Assembly (NCBI GenBank): GCA_030149295.1
Contig: JASBRV010000041.1
Coordinates: 62,001-126,000, forward strand
Direction of reading: 5' to 3'
Length of the DNA: 64,000 nucleotides
DNA from: Bacteriovoracales bacterium
Lineage (GTDB): Bacteria > Bdellovibrionota > Bacteriovoracia > Bacteriovoracales > Bacteriovoracaceae
Below, piece after piece: positions 43,709 to 52,694 of the stretch (positions are counted from its first letter, which is position 1; each line of letters opens with the position of its first letter). Both the position numbers and the translations under genes were made by a program. Below the pieces are notes generated by a model. That model saw nothing but the letters and a program-made list of their open reading frames with translations. It ran no database searches and was not told the origin of the DNA.

Positions 43709-45091
43709 ATGACAAAAAAAAAGTGGAGCCTACTCTCTATTCCAATCATTATATTGATGGCCATCAGTACTTTCTGGATCATCAAAGACAAAAAAAAGCT
43801 TGTCTGTAACCAGAATAAAAACCTTTTTCCATCCTTTCTCAATGCTTCTCTTTTTATTGATGTTGATAATGATGGGGACCTCGATTTAATTGTCAGTCCA
43901 ATTAAAAATGGTGATAAAAGCGATCGGCTCTATATTAATAATGGTGGCTACCTTTCCCAATCAAAAGTTCCCCTTCCTCCAAGGTACATGGGAGCCTCTG
44001 GAGGAACCGTCAATATGATCGCCATCGATGCCAATGGGGATAATTTTAAGGACTTACTTTTCACCACCGTTGATGCAAGAGAGTCGAGCTTCTATCAGAC
44101 TTCTAAAATTCAACTCTTTATCAACCAAAAAGATGGAAGCTTTAAAGATGAAAGCCACCGCATTGAAAAATCTCACTATAAAAGCTGGATAGAATGGATC
44201 AGAGTTGGTGACATTAATAAGGATGGTCGAGATGATTTTATCATCACGGATCCAGGTTCACCCGGTTTTACTGAAGATGAGTATTTTGGTGGTAGAATTT
44301 ATATTCAAGACAAAGAAGGAAATTTTAACATTGCTTCAGTTAATTTTTTTGATGGGAAAAATAACTATACTGATACGCGGTTGGTATGGCGCCAATGGGG
44401 CCCTGATAGTAATAATAGGCAATTTGCCATGGATGTCTTTTTGGGAGATGTTAATAATGATGGAGTTCTCGATATCGTCTCTACCGCCAATGGCATCGGG
44501 GCCATGGCCACATTTATCAATGAATCAACTCCAAAACAAATAAAGTTTCGAGTCCAGTTTTCCTTTATCTACAATGAGGTTCTTCAGCCAAAGGTTGATC
44601 GGCCACTAAAAAATGGTCTTCTCATCGATATTGATGACGACGGTTTCCAGGACCTTCTCCTTTCGGAATCTATTACCAATCACCCCTATGATAAAACTCC
44701 TATTCTTGCCTATCGAAATAATAGTTCTGGAGTTTTTACTCTAGATAATAGACTCATTGACCCAATGGCATCGGTCAGTCATGCTCGCCAATGGCTTAAG
44801 GGAGACTTTGATGGAGATGATAATCTTGATGTCTTTATTGTAGACCATGGTTATGACAATCCTCCGTACGAGGGCGCTCAATCCTTTCTTCTTACCAATT
44901 ACAATGGGAAACTCCACTATGCTAGGCCTGACATACCATCAGGGATCATCTACTCCCACGGAGGAGCTGTCGGCGACTTCAATCAAGATGGAAGAGCTGA
45001 CGTTTTTCTCAATAATTTACACAAAGAAACACCTTATCGAAGATTATTCCTCAAAAACAAAAATGAGGGTTTTACCCATTTTTGCTATTGA
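43709..45091 (+). CDS. FG-GAP/VCBS-repeat protein, membrane-anchored or secreted
   Basis: 460 residues with an N-terminal hydrophobic segment (about 6-24) followed by a beta-propeller-like series of repeats. Calcium-type D-x-D-x-D-G loops recur: DVDNDGDLDLIV, DANGDNFKDLLF, DINKDGRDDFII, DVNNDGVLDIV, DIDDDGFQDLLL, DFDGDDNLDVFI, DFNQDGRADVFL, seven in all, fitting an integrin-like seven-bladed propeller. Such proteins act as adhesins or binding scaffolds at the cell surface. Monocistronic by spacing. Confidence 0.85.
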   Translation: MTKKKWSLLSIPIIILMAISTFWIIKDKKKLVCNQNKNLFPSFLNASLFIDVDNDGDLDLIVSPIKNGDKSDRLYINNGGYLSQSKVPLPPRYMGASGGTVNMIAIDANGDNFKDLLFTTVDARESSFYQTSKIQLFINQKDGSFKDESHRIEKSHYKSWIEWIRVGDINKDGRDDFIITDPGSPGFTEDEYFGGRIYIQDKEGNFNIASVNFFDGKNNYTDTRLVWRQWGPDSNNRQFAMDVFLGDVNNDGVLDIVSTANGIGAMATFINESTPKQIKFRVQFSFIYNEVLQPKVDRPLKNGLLIDIDDDGFQDLLLSESITNHPYDKTPILAYRNNSSGVFTLDNRLIDPMASVSHARQWLKGDFDGDDNLDVFIVDHGYDNPPYEGAQSFLLTNYNGKLHYARPDIPSGIIYSHGGAVGDFNQDGRADVFLNNLHKETPYRRLFLKNKNEGFTHFCY

Positions 45092-45142
45092 AATCAGGTT
45101 AATATAGTCACTATTGATTTCGTCTTTTCACTGGGATATTAC

Positions 45143-46513
45143 GTGCCACTTAAGAAGAAAGAAAAAGTTCGCATTCTTCTCATTAGTCAAAATGATGAGC
45201 TTCTTCTTTTTGTTGAAAAAGTCCTAGGTATTCATAGATATATCATTAAAAAAGCTTCCTCACTCCTCGAGGCCCTCGATGAGTGCATCACATTCATTCC
45301 CCAAATCATAATCATGGAAAAGGAAAAAGATCCTCTATCCTTTAAGCAGTTCATCGAAGATTTTTCACGTTATCCCCCCTATGCACTAGCGCCAATTTTA
45401 ATTCTTGCAGACAAAAGAGGCCCCAAGGGAGAGAATCATTCCCATCAAGCTTTACCTATAGACTATCTAACCATCCCCATTCAAACTCAAGAGTTGGTCT
45501 CAAAGATCAAAAAACTTCTTCATCAAAGCACCCAAAAAGACCTTCACTCCATATCGCCGTATCGTGCAAAAGTTCGTGTCTCTATAAACATTCTCAATCA
45601 GATGGAAAATATCATTTCCTTTGAAGCTCCTTTAAAAATGAAAAGGCTAAAACACTTTCGTTTAATTATAGGACAAGAGAACCGCCTCTATGCTTCATCC
45701 ATTGAGGGAAGTAATATTTTGTCTCCATACAACTTATATAAAAATATTATTGTGTTTGATCCTCTTGAGGGGAAAGATTTTAAACAACCTTTAAATGATT
45801 TAAATTTTATCTATCATCTTGAGGATATTCTGGCACAAGAAAAACCATCAATTCACGTCATTGGGGAGGATAGTAAAAGCTGTGAGATTCTAAAGAAATT
45901 TCTCACGAAATTTCAGACAACCCATACATTTTCAGAAAATGTTTTAGGGCTCGAAAAATCTGAACTTAAAAAATATCAAGCGATCATCTATAGTTTTTCA
46001 GGCAAAGACTCTGATCATCTTCAACTCGCTCACCTACAGGAAGAAAGTGAAAACACACCAATTATTGTCGCTCTTAGCAAAGAGGAAAGAAAAAGAACTC
46101 CCCCTGGCCTAGTCAAAGAATGCATCGTTATCCCAAAGCCCTTTGATCGCAATAATATTCTCCTAAACCTAGCAAGGATAATTAACCTCTCCCTCATTCA
46201 AGGAGAGATGATGCGCCATTCTCCTCAAACCTCCTTCTCAAGGGCACAGCTTGAATTTCCCTTATCCATTTCAAGTGTCGATGAAATAGGCTTGGTGATG
46301 AAGTCCCCTCTCCTCATTCAAAAAGGAAGCGAGTTTGTACTTTTATTGAGAGAGATTTTCAATCCTAAGAGCTCTCAAGAAATCAAACTTTCCGTCCATG
46401 ATGTCACCTATCAAGACGAGGAAAAATATTACAAAATTTCTTGTCGATTCAAAGACTTAAATAATTCACAAATAGCCAATATCATCTATCACCTTCATAC
46501 TTTTGACTCTTAA
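45143..46513 (+). CDS. Tandem pseudo-receiver protein with C-terminal PilZ-like domain
   Basis: 456 residues from GTG 45143. The first receiver-like fold (about 8-128; VRILLISQNDELLLFVEKVL) has lost the acidic pair and phospho-Asp (IIIMEKEKD). The second (about 235-350; SIHVIGEDSKSCEILKKFL) ends with IPKPFDRNNIL, retaining the Lys of receivers, but its phospho-acceptor strand reads AIIYSFSG. The C-terminal ~95 residues (FPLSISSVDEIGLVMKSP) look like a PilZ-type beta-barrel, though the RxxxR motif is not clear. Likely a protein-protein output hub. It precedes the stator-like operon by 158 bp, with no proof of co-transcription. Confidence 0.6.
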   Translation: MPLKKKEKVRILLISQNDELLLFVEKVLGIHRYIIKKASSLLEALDECITFIPQIIIMEKEKDPLSFKQFIEDFSRYPPYALAPILILADKRGPKGENHSHQALPIDYLTIPIQTQELVSKIKKLLHQSTQKDLHSISPYRAKVRVSINILNQMENIISFEAPLKMKRLKHFRLIIGQENRLYASSIEGSNILSPYNLYKNIIVFDPLEGKDFKQPLNDLNFIYHLEDILAQEKPSIHVIGEDSKSCEILKKFLTKFQTTHTFSENVLGLEKSELKKYQAIIYSFSGKDSDHLQLAHLQEESENTPIIVALSKEERKRTPPGLVKECIVIPKPFDRNNILLNLARIINLSLIQGEMMRHSPQTSFSRAQLEFPLSISSVDEIGLVMKSPLLIQKGSEFVLLLREIFNPKSSQEIKLSVHDVTYQDEEKYYKISCRFKDLNNSQIANIIYHLHTFDS

Positions 46514-46671
46514 TTAGAGGAAGAATCTCCCTGTACGAGTCTAAGTATCTAATTATACAAAACTGGTAACGCTAAACTCCCCCACCTCAATACCCGACAA
46601 AAAAACTAAACATTTTCTATGATTGTCCGATTAGCAGGATGAAATCAACCTTAGGTAAAGGAACCTGTGGC

Positions 46672-49278
46672 ATGAATGACCATAGAGATGAAGACGAAAC
46701 CCAAAAAGATGACGGCTCCGTTTGGACCTCCTATTCAGACATGTTCACCACGATGGCCATTATCTTTCTCGTCATGTTTGTATTCGCTCTCTTAAGATCT
46801 GGGGTCAATACCATGACCGCCTTAAAGGAAAAGAAGGACCATCAAGATTTCCTTAAGGGAAAAGTGCCAGAAAAAATCGAACAGGCCCAAGAAAAACGAA
46901 AGCAGGAATTAAAAGAGTCGATTTCTGAAATGGATCAATATAACGATTTGATCGATAAAAAAGTTCAAGAGTTAAATGAGTTTTCTAAAAAGATGCGCGG
47001 CCACAAAACAGTAATTAAAGATTTGTTGGAAGATCAAAAAAAATCAGAAGCGGTCATGGCCAATTTACGAGAGGAAAATATTGAAAAAAAGAAAGTTATC
47101 GAATTAAAGAAAGAAGAAATAAAGCAGCTCGATCAGAAATTAAAAGAAAAAGTGCAATCTCTCAATGAGTCAGTCTCGCTTAATAAGCAAATGAAAGAGC
47201 GGGAAATTAACTTAGAGCAAGAAATCGTCAATATCCAAGCGGAATTAAAAAACAATCAAGTTTCTTTGCAGGAACTGGAAAGAGAAAAAAATCTCAAGAT
47301 CCAAACACTCAACCAAGAAATCCGACAAAAAGATCAAACCACAGAACAGCTCAATCAGACCGTTGAGAATCTTTTGACTGAGAATCAAAATAAAGATTTA
47401 AAAATCAATGAAATGAATCAAAATGTCACTGAGTTGGCCCAAAAGCTTCAGGATAAAAAGAATACTTTAGCTAATCTCAAAAGCACGATACAAAAGAACG
47501 AAATGGTCATCAAGGAACAACAAAATAACCTTGATATGACTCAAAAGAAATTAAGCAATGCCAACATTAAAAATAAAGAGTTTCAAAACTTAACAAAAGA
47601 GCTTCAAGAAAATATCCAAAAGGCAGACAATGAAATCAAGACGCTCAATCAAAAAATTGCTAATCAGAAAAATATCAACGACCAAATCAATAAAGAGATG
47701 GCAAAGGTTGAAGACCAATATCGAAAAAGCCTTCTAAGTAACTCACAGCTCAATCAAGAAAAAGACAATCTTAATCAAGAAATTCAAGCTCTCAATAGAA
47801 ACTTGAAACAAGCACAGCAAAAGAATCAAAAAATCACTCAAGAATATCAAGATTCAGAACTTAAGAGAAAAAGTTTAAATCAAACCATTCAAAGTTTACA
47901 AGAAAGCGCTAACAACCTAAGAAAAGAAATTCAAAATAAAGAAAATCAAATTGCAGCGACCAAAGGAGACTTTTCAAAGCTTAACGCCCAATTGAAGAAA
48001 CAGGGCCAAGCAAATGAAAAGCTCATCAATGAGGCTCACGTACTCTCAAATAATATTAAAAACCTAGAGGATCAATTGGGTGCCAGTAAAAAGGAAAAAC
48101 TGGCCCTCAATCAAAAGGTCTCACAACTTGAGAGATCTCTCGCTTCTGAGTCTCAAAAGGCCCAGGGCCTAAAGCAAAACATTGAAGGATTAAATCAAAA
48201 AATCACTTCTCTTCAAAGTAAGCTTCGTGACAGTGGATTAGAAAAAATTCAACTAAAGAGTAAAATTGGTGAGCTTGAAAAACATTATAAAGACGCCCTC
48301 ATTGATAACGAAGGCTTAAAGCAACGTGTCTCCAACTTAAAAGGACATGTTGACGGTCTTAAAAGTAGTCTCAGTCAAAAAGACGATTATATTGCTGGAC
48401 TTAAGAAGTCTTTGAATGACATGACTAAGAATTATCAGCAAAGTGTTGCCCAAAATACCACCCTAAATGGTGAAATCAATAATCTTAATGGTGAAATCAA
48501 TAATCTTAAAGGAAAAATACAAAATCTTGAGAAAAATAATCTTGCTACAGCCAAGCAATCAGATACAGGCCGTTTAACCATCGACAATCTAAGAAGGGAG
48601 ATCAAAAGGCTCCAGGCTGAAAATGGTCTTATGAAAAATAAGGCGAAAAACGCTGAGAGAAAAATTGCTAGCGTAAAAGACAATTTTAGAACAAGTCTTG
48701 GTAAGAATATTGCTAAACGCCTTCGTGAAGCCAACATTGATGTATACGTTGATCCTAAAACGGGAAATGTCATCTTAAGAATGGATAAGAACTTTCTTTT
48801 TAAGAAAAATTCGGCTCAACTCTCTCGAGGTGCTAAAAATACTTTAAAGAAGGTCATCCCCCTGTATGTTGAAGAACTTTTTGGGGACAACGCTATTGCA
48901 AAAAAAATAAATACGGTGAATATTGTAGGCCATGCCTCCCCGACTCACCAGCAACGGTTCATTGATCCCGCTGACCCAAAAAATCGAAGAGCTTATAATT
49001 ACAATCTCGACTTAAGTTCTGACAGAGCACGCTCGATTGTTAAATATATATTTAGTCGTTCTTTTGGTCATTTTAATCACAGCAGTATTTTTAGAGAGAA
49101 AGTTCAGGCCATTGGAAAATCTTTTTCTGAGCCCATTAAGAGAATGCCTGCCTCAAAGCCCACCAAAGAATGCGGCATCTATGACTGCAAGCTTTCTCGA
49201 AGAGTAGAAATCATCTTTACCTTAAATGATAATAACGACGTTTGGAACAAAATAGATTCGCTTAACCAAGGAAAATAA
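46672..49278 (+). CDS. MotB-like protein with very long coiled coil and OmpA peptidoglycan-binding domain
   Basis: 868 residues from ATG 46672 (AAAGGA about 10 nt upstream; the ATG at 46639 has its site touching the codon). An acidic N-terminus leads into one membrane helix (about 23-41), entered by WTSYSDMFTTMAIIFLVMFV; Asp23 matches the proton-carrying Asp of MotB/ExbD/TolR/ZorB helices. From about 50 to 680 the sequence is near-continuous heptad coil rich in Q, N, K and L. The C-terminal OmpA-like domain (about 715-860) has LFKKNSAQL, NIVGHASP, LDLSSDRARSIV and RRVEIIF, with ECGIYDC likely a disulfide. A 2-nt gap separates it from the channel subunit gene, as in stator operons. Confidence 0.85.
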   Translation: MNDHRDEDETQKDDGSVWTSYSDMFTTMAIIFLVMFVFALLRSGVNTMTALKEKKDHQDFLKGKVPEKIEQAQEKRKQELKESISEMDQYNDLIDKKVQELNEFSKKMRGHKTVIKDLLEDQKKSEAVMANLREENIEKKKVIELKKEEIKQLDQKLKEKVQSLNESVSLNKQMKEREINLEQEIVNIQAELKNNQVSLQELEREKNLKIQTLNQEIRQKDQTTEQLNQTVENLLTENQNKDLKINEMNQNVTELAQKLQDKKNTLANLKSTIQKNEMVIKEQQNNLDMTQKKLSNANIKNKEFQNLTKELQENIQKADNEIKTLNQKIANQKNINDQINKEMAKVEDQYRKSLLSNSQLNQEKDNLNQEIQALNRNLKQAQQKNQKITQEYQDSELKRKSLNQTIQSLQESANNLRKEIQNKENQIAATKGDFSKLNAQLKKQGQANEKLINEAHVLSNNIKNLEDQLGASKKEKLALNQKVSQLERSLASESQKAQGLKQNIEGLNQKITSLQSKLRDSGLEKIQLKSKIGELEKHYKDALIDNEGLKQRVSNLKGHVDGLKSSLSQKDDYIAGLKKSLNDMTKNYQQSVAQNTTLNGEINNLNGEINNLKGKIQNLEKNNLATAKQSDTGRLTIDNLRREIKRLQAENGLMKNKAKNAERKIASVKDNFRTSLGKNIAKRLREANIDVYVDPKTGNVILRMDKNFLFKKNSAQLSRGAKNTLKKVIPLYVEELFGDNAIAKKINTVNIVGHASPTHQQRFIDPADPKNRRAYNYNLDLSSDRARSIVKYIFSRSFGHFNHSSIFREKVQAIGKSFSEPIKRMPASKPTKECGIYDCKLSRRVEIIFTLNDNNDVWNKIDSLNQGK
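48466..48507 (+). repeat. Perfect 21-bp tandem duplication encoding one heptad (NGEINNL x2)
   Basis: The 21-nt unit at 48466-48486 is repeated exactly at 48487-48507, encoding NGEINNL twice; the next heptad (KGKIQNL) is a diverged copy. It lies in the coiled coil of the MotB-like protein. One unit equals exactly one heptad, so slippage here lengthens the coil without breaking register or frame. Confidence 0.9.
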
Positions 49279-49280
49279 TC

Positions 49281-50216
49281 GTGATACTCAATCTCGTATT
49301 TCACTTCTTTTCGACTTACCTCATCGAGGTGATGGCCGCTTTACTTGTGACTGGTCTTTTCTTTCGTTGGGCCGGACATCGTAAATCAAAAAAAGAAGAC
49401 GCTTACTTTACCTCCTTTACGAGTGAGATCGAAAAAGTTCTCATGCTCCACAAAGAAAATAATAAAGTGGTAGAAGAGGTTGAACCCTATCTTAGTGAGC
49501 TTCTCAATGAGGTTAAAGATAAATTGCCTACAAGATCCGTGCGAAATAAAAGTAATGCTAAGAAGAATGAAGAGCAGGCAACCCAAATAGGTGCTAAGAA
49601 TGTTGTTTCCTTTCGAGAATATGTAAAAGGTGATCAAAGTCTTTTTATGGGTGTTAAGTCTGAGGCAGGAACATTTAAATCAAAATTCCCTCCCAACTTT
49701 AACGACCTTACTGACCGTATCCTTGAACATGATGATAGCTGGAATAAGATTCTAAGGTTTTTTCCCATAGGACCTATCTCGCGACTCATTGATATTTTGC
49801 CTGGTCTTTTTGTTGTCTTCGGTATTTTTGGTACCTTTATTGGGATTTCTATGGCCTTGCCTAAAATCGCCCAAATTGACTTCAATAACCTAGAAGCATC
49901 ATCAGCGATCTTGATGGAATTCGTTCTTAGTGTGACTTATGCCATGAAGACCTCAATTGCAGGTATTTTATTTTCCCTAATGATGACCTTTATCAATACA
50001 ATTGCTCCCGTTTCTGGTCTTCGAAAGAAAACCTATAAAAAGATTAGCAATTGTTTCGAAAATATTTGGCACTCAATTCATGGTTCTAAAACGATAGAAC
50101 AAGAAATGCATGAAGTTTTCCCTGCACTACTTGCAGAGATGAAGAAAATTTCTTCTCTTTTAGAAAACGAAAGAGGAGAAAACGATAATAATGAAGAAGA
50201 TAAGAAAGTAGGATAG
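49281..50216 (+). CDS. MotA/TolQ/ExbB/ZorA-like ion-channel subunit
   Basis: 311 residues from GTG 49281, with AAGGAAA upstream inside the previous gene's end. One N-terminal membrane helix (about 5-27), a charged cytoplasmic region (about 28-155), then two long helices that carry the family signature: ILPGLFVVFGIFGTFIGISM (G-T-F-I-G) and VTYAMKTSIAGILFSLMMTF (A-M-K-T-S-x-x-G). These line the ion pathway in MotA/ExbB. The C-terminus is a polar helix ending in an acidic run. Length and three-helix layout are nearer to TolQ/ExbB/ZorA than to flagellar MotA, and the ZorA-type long tail is absent. Confidence 0.85.
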   Translation: MILNLVFHFFSTYLIEVMAALLVTGLFFRWAGHRKSKKEDAYFTSFTSEIEKVLMLHKENNKVVEEVEPYLSELLNEVKDKLPTRSVRNKSNAKKNEEQATQIGAKNVVSFREYVKGDQSLFMGVKSEAGTFKSKFPPNFNDLTDRILEHDDSWNKILRFFPIGPISRLIDILPGLFVVFGIFGTFIGISMALPKIAQIDFNNLEASSAILMEFVLSVTYAMKTSIAGILFSLMMTFINTIAPVSGLRKKTYKKISNCFENIWHSIHGSKTIEQEMHEVFPALLAEMKKISSLLENERGENDNNEEDKKVG

Positions 50217-50224
50217 GAGAACTT

Positions 50225-50719
50225 ATGTCTGCTGCGCAATTAGTTGCCGGATGCCCACTCTTTCATGAAATCTACGATGATGAAGTCGAAGAAATTATTT
50301 CTGGATGCTTGGTGGCCTCTTTTGGCGACGGGGATTTCATTATCAAGCAAGGAGATACGAATACTGATATATGTGTACTCCTTCATGGCCATGCCAGAGT
50401 GACAGTTGAAAAAGATGGTCTAGAGCATCAGGTAGCAGAGCTAGGTAAAGGTGACCTTTTTGGGGAACTCGTCCTTATCAATGAAACTCAAAGAACAGCT
50501 AATATCATCGCCAAAGACTCTTGTGATGTCCTTGTCATGAGCTATGAGCACTTCTTTTCCTATTTTCAAAAAAACCCCAAAGTCTTTGCTCTCATGGTCC
50601 TCAATGTCACGAGACTAGTGACCAAACGCCTAAAAGACTCAAGTCTTGTTATTCAAGAGCTAAATTCTAGAATAGCCGAGCTTGAAAGTGCTCTTGAGCA
50701 ACCCAAAAAGGCGTCTTAA
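50225..50719 (+). CDS. Stand-alone cyclic-nucleotide-binding domain protein
   Basis: 164 residues: a complete CRP-type cNMP domain (about 1-125) with the phosphate-binding cassette GDLFGELVLINETQRTANI (key G-E-L and Arg before T-A). A helical C-terminal part follows (IQELNSRIAELESALEQ), with no HTH, so it is not a CRP-type regulator. An AGGAG site sits 8 nt past the stop region of the channel gene, making it the third gene of the operon. It could gate the stator-like complex in response to cAMP, cGMP or another cyclic nucleotide; which one cannot be read from sequence. Confidence 0.85.
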   Translation: MSAAQLVAGCPLFHEIYDDEVEEIISGCLVASFGDGDFIIKQGDTNTDICVLLHGHARVTVEKDGLEHQVAELGKGDLFGELVLINETQRTANIIAKDSCDVLVMSYEHFFSYFQKNPKVFALMVLNVTRLVTKRLKDSSLVIQELNSRIAELESALEQPKKAS

Positions 50720-50851
50720 AGCAGCACTTGCCACTGTGACGGCAAATATTCCCTAAAGCTATACCTTGACTGATTTTTATTCATTTTTCAACTAGATGAG
50801 AGTCCCTTATTTTGGTCCCTATAAACGTAAACACCAAACGAGGGTATAAGC

Positions 50852-51586
50852 ATGAAAAAAACAACGATCCTACTCACAACCATCCTTTCAATGGCCTCAA
50901 TGGCAAACACTTTTATTGGTAAACAGAGCTACTCTCATACTTTTGAAAACAGAGACATTGAATTCACAACTACTAATTCTTACACCTCTTATAATTATGG
51001 TGAACCAACTATTAGGCTTCATGAATCCCTTGATCAGATTGTCCTCAAAGGTGATATGGCCTCTAGCCTATTTCATTCCATGAAGGGATTTTATGCTTCA
51101 AAGAAAGTTGGAAATGGCTATCAAGCGGTTCTTGATACAAACTTCTTCATGATTGAAAAAGACATGATCGTCATTGAGTGCCTCTCAACTCGTAAATGTA
51201 CCATTTCTTATGATCAAAAAAAGAAAAGTGAAATCCTCACAGGATCAAATTATCCCAAGTATCAAGCAGGTCTTGTTGGGGATTTCTTCAATATGAGAGG
51301 AGTCACAACCATTGCTGGAGCAGACACCAAACTCAAAAACCTAAATGATGGCTCCTATAAGGCCCATTCTGTGCTGTTCTCTGAATTATCAAAAGAAGGG
51401 AAATACACTTTATCCATGAGCAATGGCTCTCTTGCCAAGCTTCTCAATACTGCTGGGATTTGTGAGGAGCTTAGCGTTCCCAGTTGCGGGACCTACTGCT
51501 CAGGAAACAGAAATAGAAATAGAGACACTCGTTTTGTTGGAAACTGCATGATCACTTTAAATGGAATTCAATCAATCGCTTTATAA
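50852..51586 (+). CDS. Secreted protein of unknown function
   Basis: 244 residues with signal peptide (MKKTTILLTTILSMASMA). The mature part is rich in Ser/Thr/Tyr and probably beta-structured. The C-terminal third has a Cys cluster (GICEELSVPSCGTYCSGN and GNCMI) next to an Asn-Arg repeat (NRNRNRD). No family recognised. A GAGGG site precedes the ATG, and a hairpin follows the stop. Confidence 0.55.
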   Translation: MKKTTILLTTILSMASMANTFIGKQSYSHTFENRDIEFTTTNSYTSYNYGEPTIRLHESLDQIVLKGDMASSLFHSMKGFYASKKVGNGYQAVLDTNFFMIEKDMIVIECLSTRKCTISYDQKKKSEILTGSNYPKYQAGLVGDFFNMRGVTTIAGADTKLKNLNDGSYKAHSVLFSELSKEGKYTLSMSNGSLAKLLNTAGICEELSVPSCGTYCSGNRNRNRDTRFVGNCMITLNGIQSIAL

Positions 51587-51597
51587 AAAAGTAATCC

Positions 51598-51627
51598 TTG
51601 GGAGGTCTACTCTGAGTGGCCTCCCAA
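51598..51627 (+). terminator. Hairpin after the secreted-protein gene, probable terminator
   Basis: TTGGGAGG (51598-51605) pairs perfectly with CCTCCCAA (51620-51627) around a 14-nt loop, starting 12 nt after the stop. No U-run follows, so intrinsic termination would be weak. Confidence 0.5.
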
Positions 51628-51710
51628 ACCATGAAAAATCTCCCCCATAACACCAAAATACAACACAATTGTGATAAAAAGGGCTCAAGAACCACTGAAA
51701 CCAACGCCCT

Positions 51711-52694
51711 ATGATAAAGTATTTAATAACTTTCCTTTGCCTTTGCCATGTCTCTGCTTATTCTGCCGAAGCAGATCACTACTCCAAGCCCAACAAGTCT
51801 ATTGAAGATCTAGAGGACTCTAACTCCTTAGTCATTTCAAGAACTAATCAATTGTTAAAAGAAAAGCTCACTCAAATAAATAACCAAAATGATTGCTCCG
51901 AGATGGACGAAAAAGAGCTCTATCGGTCCTTACAAGAGATCTTTGCTAACCATTCGAAAGGTAAGCTGGTTAAGGACATTCTTTATACCGAAAATTATCC
52001 CGTCATGAGAATTCCCCTAGAAGATTCTATTTATGGGTCTTGGAGTGTTTTTAATGGCTATCTTCTAGGCAGAAAAAAAGCTGCAAAAAGCCCTCTAGCC
52101 CTAGCTCCCCTTATCCGCTTGGGAGATGTTATTGTTGGCACAGACAAACTTGAGCACTTATTTGGTATGGGTTTTCAATACTTTGACCGCTACTACCTAA
52201 GAGGTCATTCCCTAAAGCGCGTTTTAAAGCGAGGAATCTTTTTTGAAAAGACAATCCTTGGTGGAAATATTCTAGCAACAGGTGTTTTCGCCTACTCTGA
52301 CCTTGCGGCCAATTTTAATGGCATGCGCTTTTGGAACTCAATGCTTCAAAAAAGAGATGATATTTTAGGGCAAGAACACAACCAAGGCCCTTATCTCTCT
52401 TGTGAATCTGCAAAATGGGTCCAAATCAAAGAGATAGATTTCACTGCCTTTCTCGACCTCAGCAGTGATGAATCAATTAACTGCTCAAAGTTTGCCAGTC
52501 GTGGAGGCGTTAAAAAATATAAGAATTTTTTACGAGAAAAGGGAACAAGCTGCCCTCGCCGACAAGATCTATTCTCAGATCTTATGAAAAAGTACAATGT
52601 CATCACTCCTGGTGATAAAAAACAAAGACCACTTTCTCATTGGATCCTCAACGACGAGGGAATTGAAAAAATCAATTACTTTAACGAATTCTAA
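51711..52694 (+). CDS. Secreted protein of unknown function with DKxxH motif
   Basis: 327 residues with signal peptide (MIKYLITFLCLCHVSAYSA). A conserved-looking block GDVIVGTDKLEHLFGMGFQYF (key D-K-x-x-H and G-x-G) lies near residue 145, followed by a hydrophobic helix at about 180-200 (GGNILATGVFAYSDL). It resembles uncharacterised proteobacterial proteins with a 'DK-x-H-F' motif, possibly metal-binding; this is from memory. Five Cys lie in the second half. The stop codon is part of a repeat. Confidence 0.55.
   Translation: MIKYLITFLCLCHVSAYSAEADHYSKPNKSIEDLEDSNSLVISRTNQLLKEKLTQINNQNDCSEMDEKELYRSLQEIFANHSKGKLVKDILYTENYPVMRIPLEDSIYGSWSVFNGYLLGRKKAAKSPLALAPLIRLGDVIVGTDKLEHLFGMGFQYFDRYYLRGHSLKRVLKRGIFFEKTILGGNILATGVFAYSDLAANFNGMRFWNSMLQKRDDILGQEHNQGPYLSCESAKWVQIKEIDFTAFLDLSSDESINCSKFASRGGVKKYKNFLREKGTSCPRRQDLFSDLMKKYNVITPGDKKQRPLSHWILNDEGIEKINYFNEF

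Noticed and set aside
46672-50719. Calling the stator-like operon a Zorya defence system or flagellar MotAB
   Set aside because: No ZorC/ZorD/ZorE-type helicase or nuclease is nearby, the long tail is on the B subunit rather than on A, and the A subunit lacks flagellar MotA length and context; no flagellar genes are in the window.
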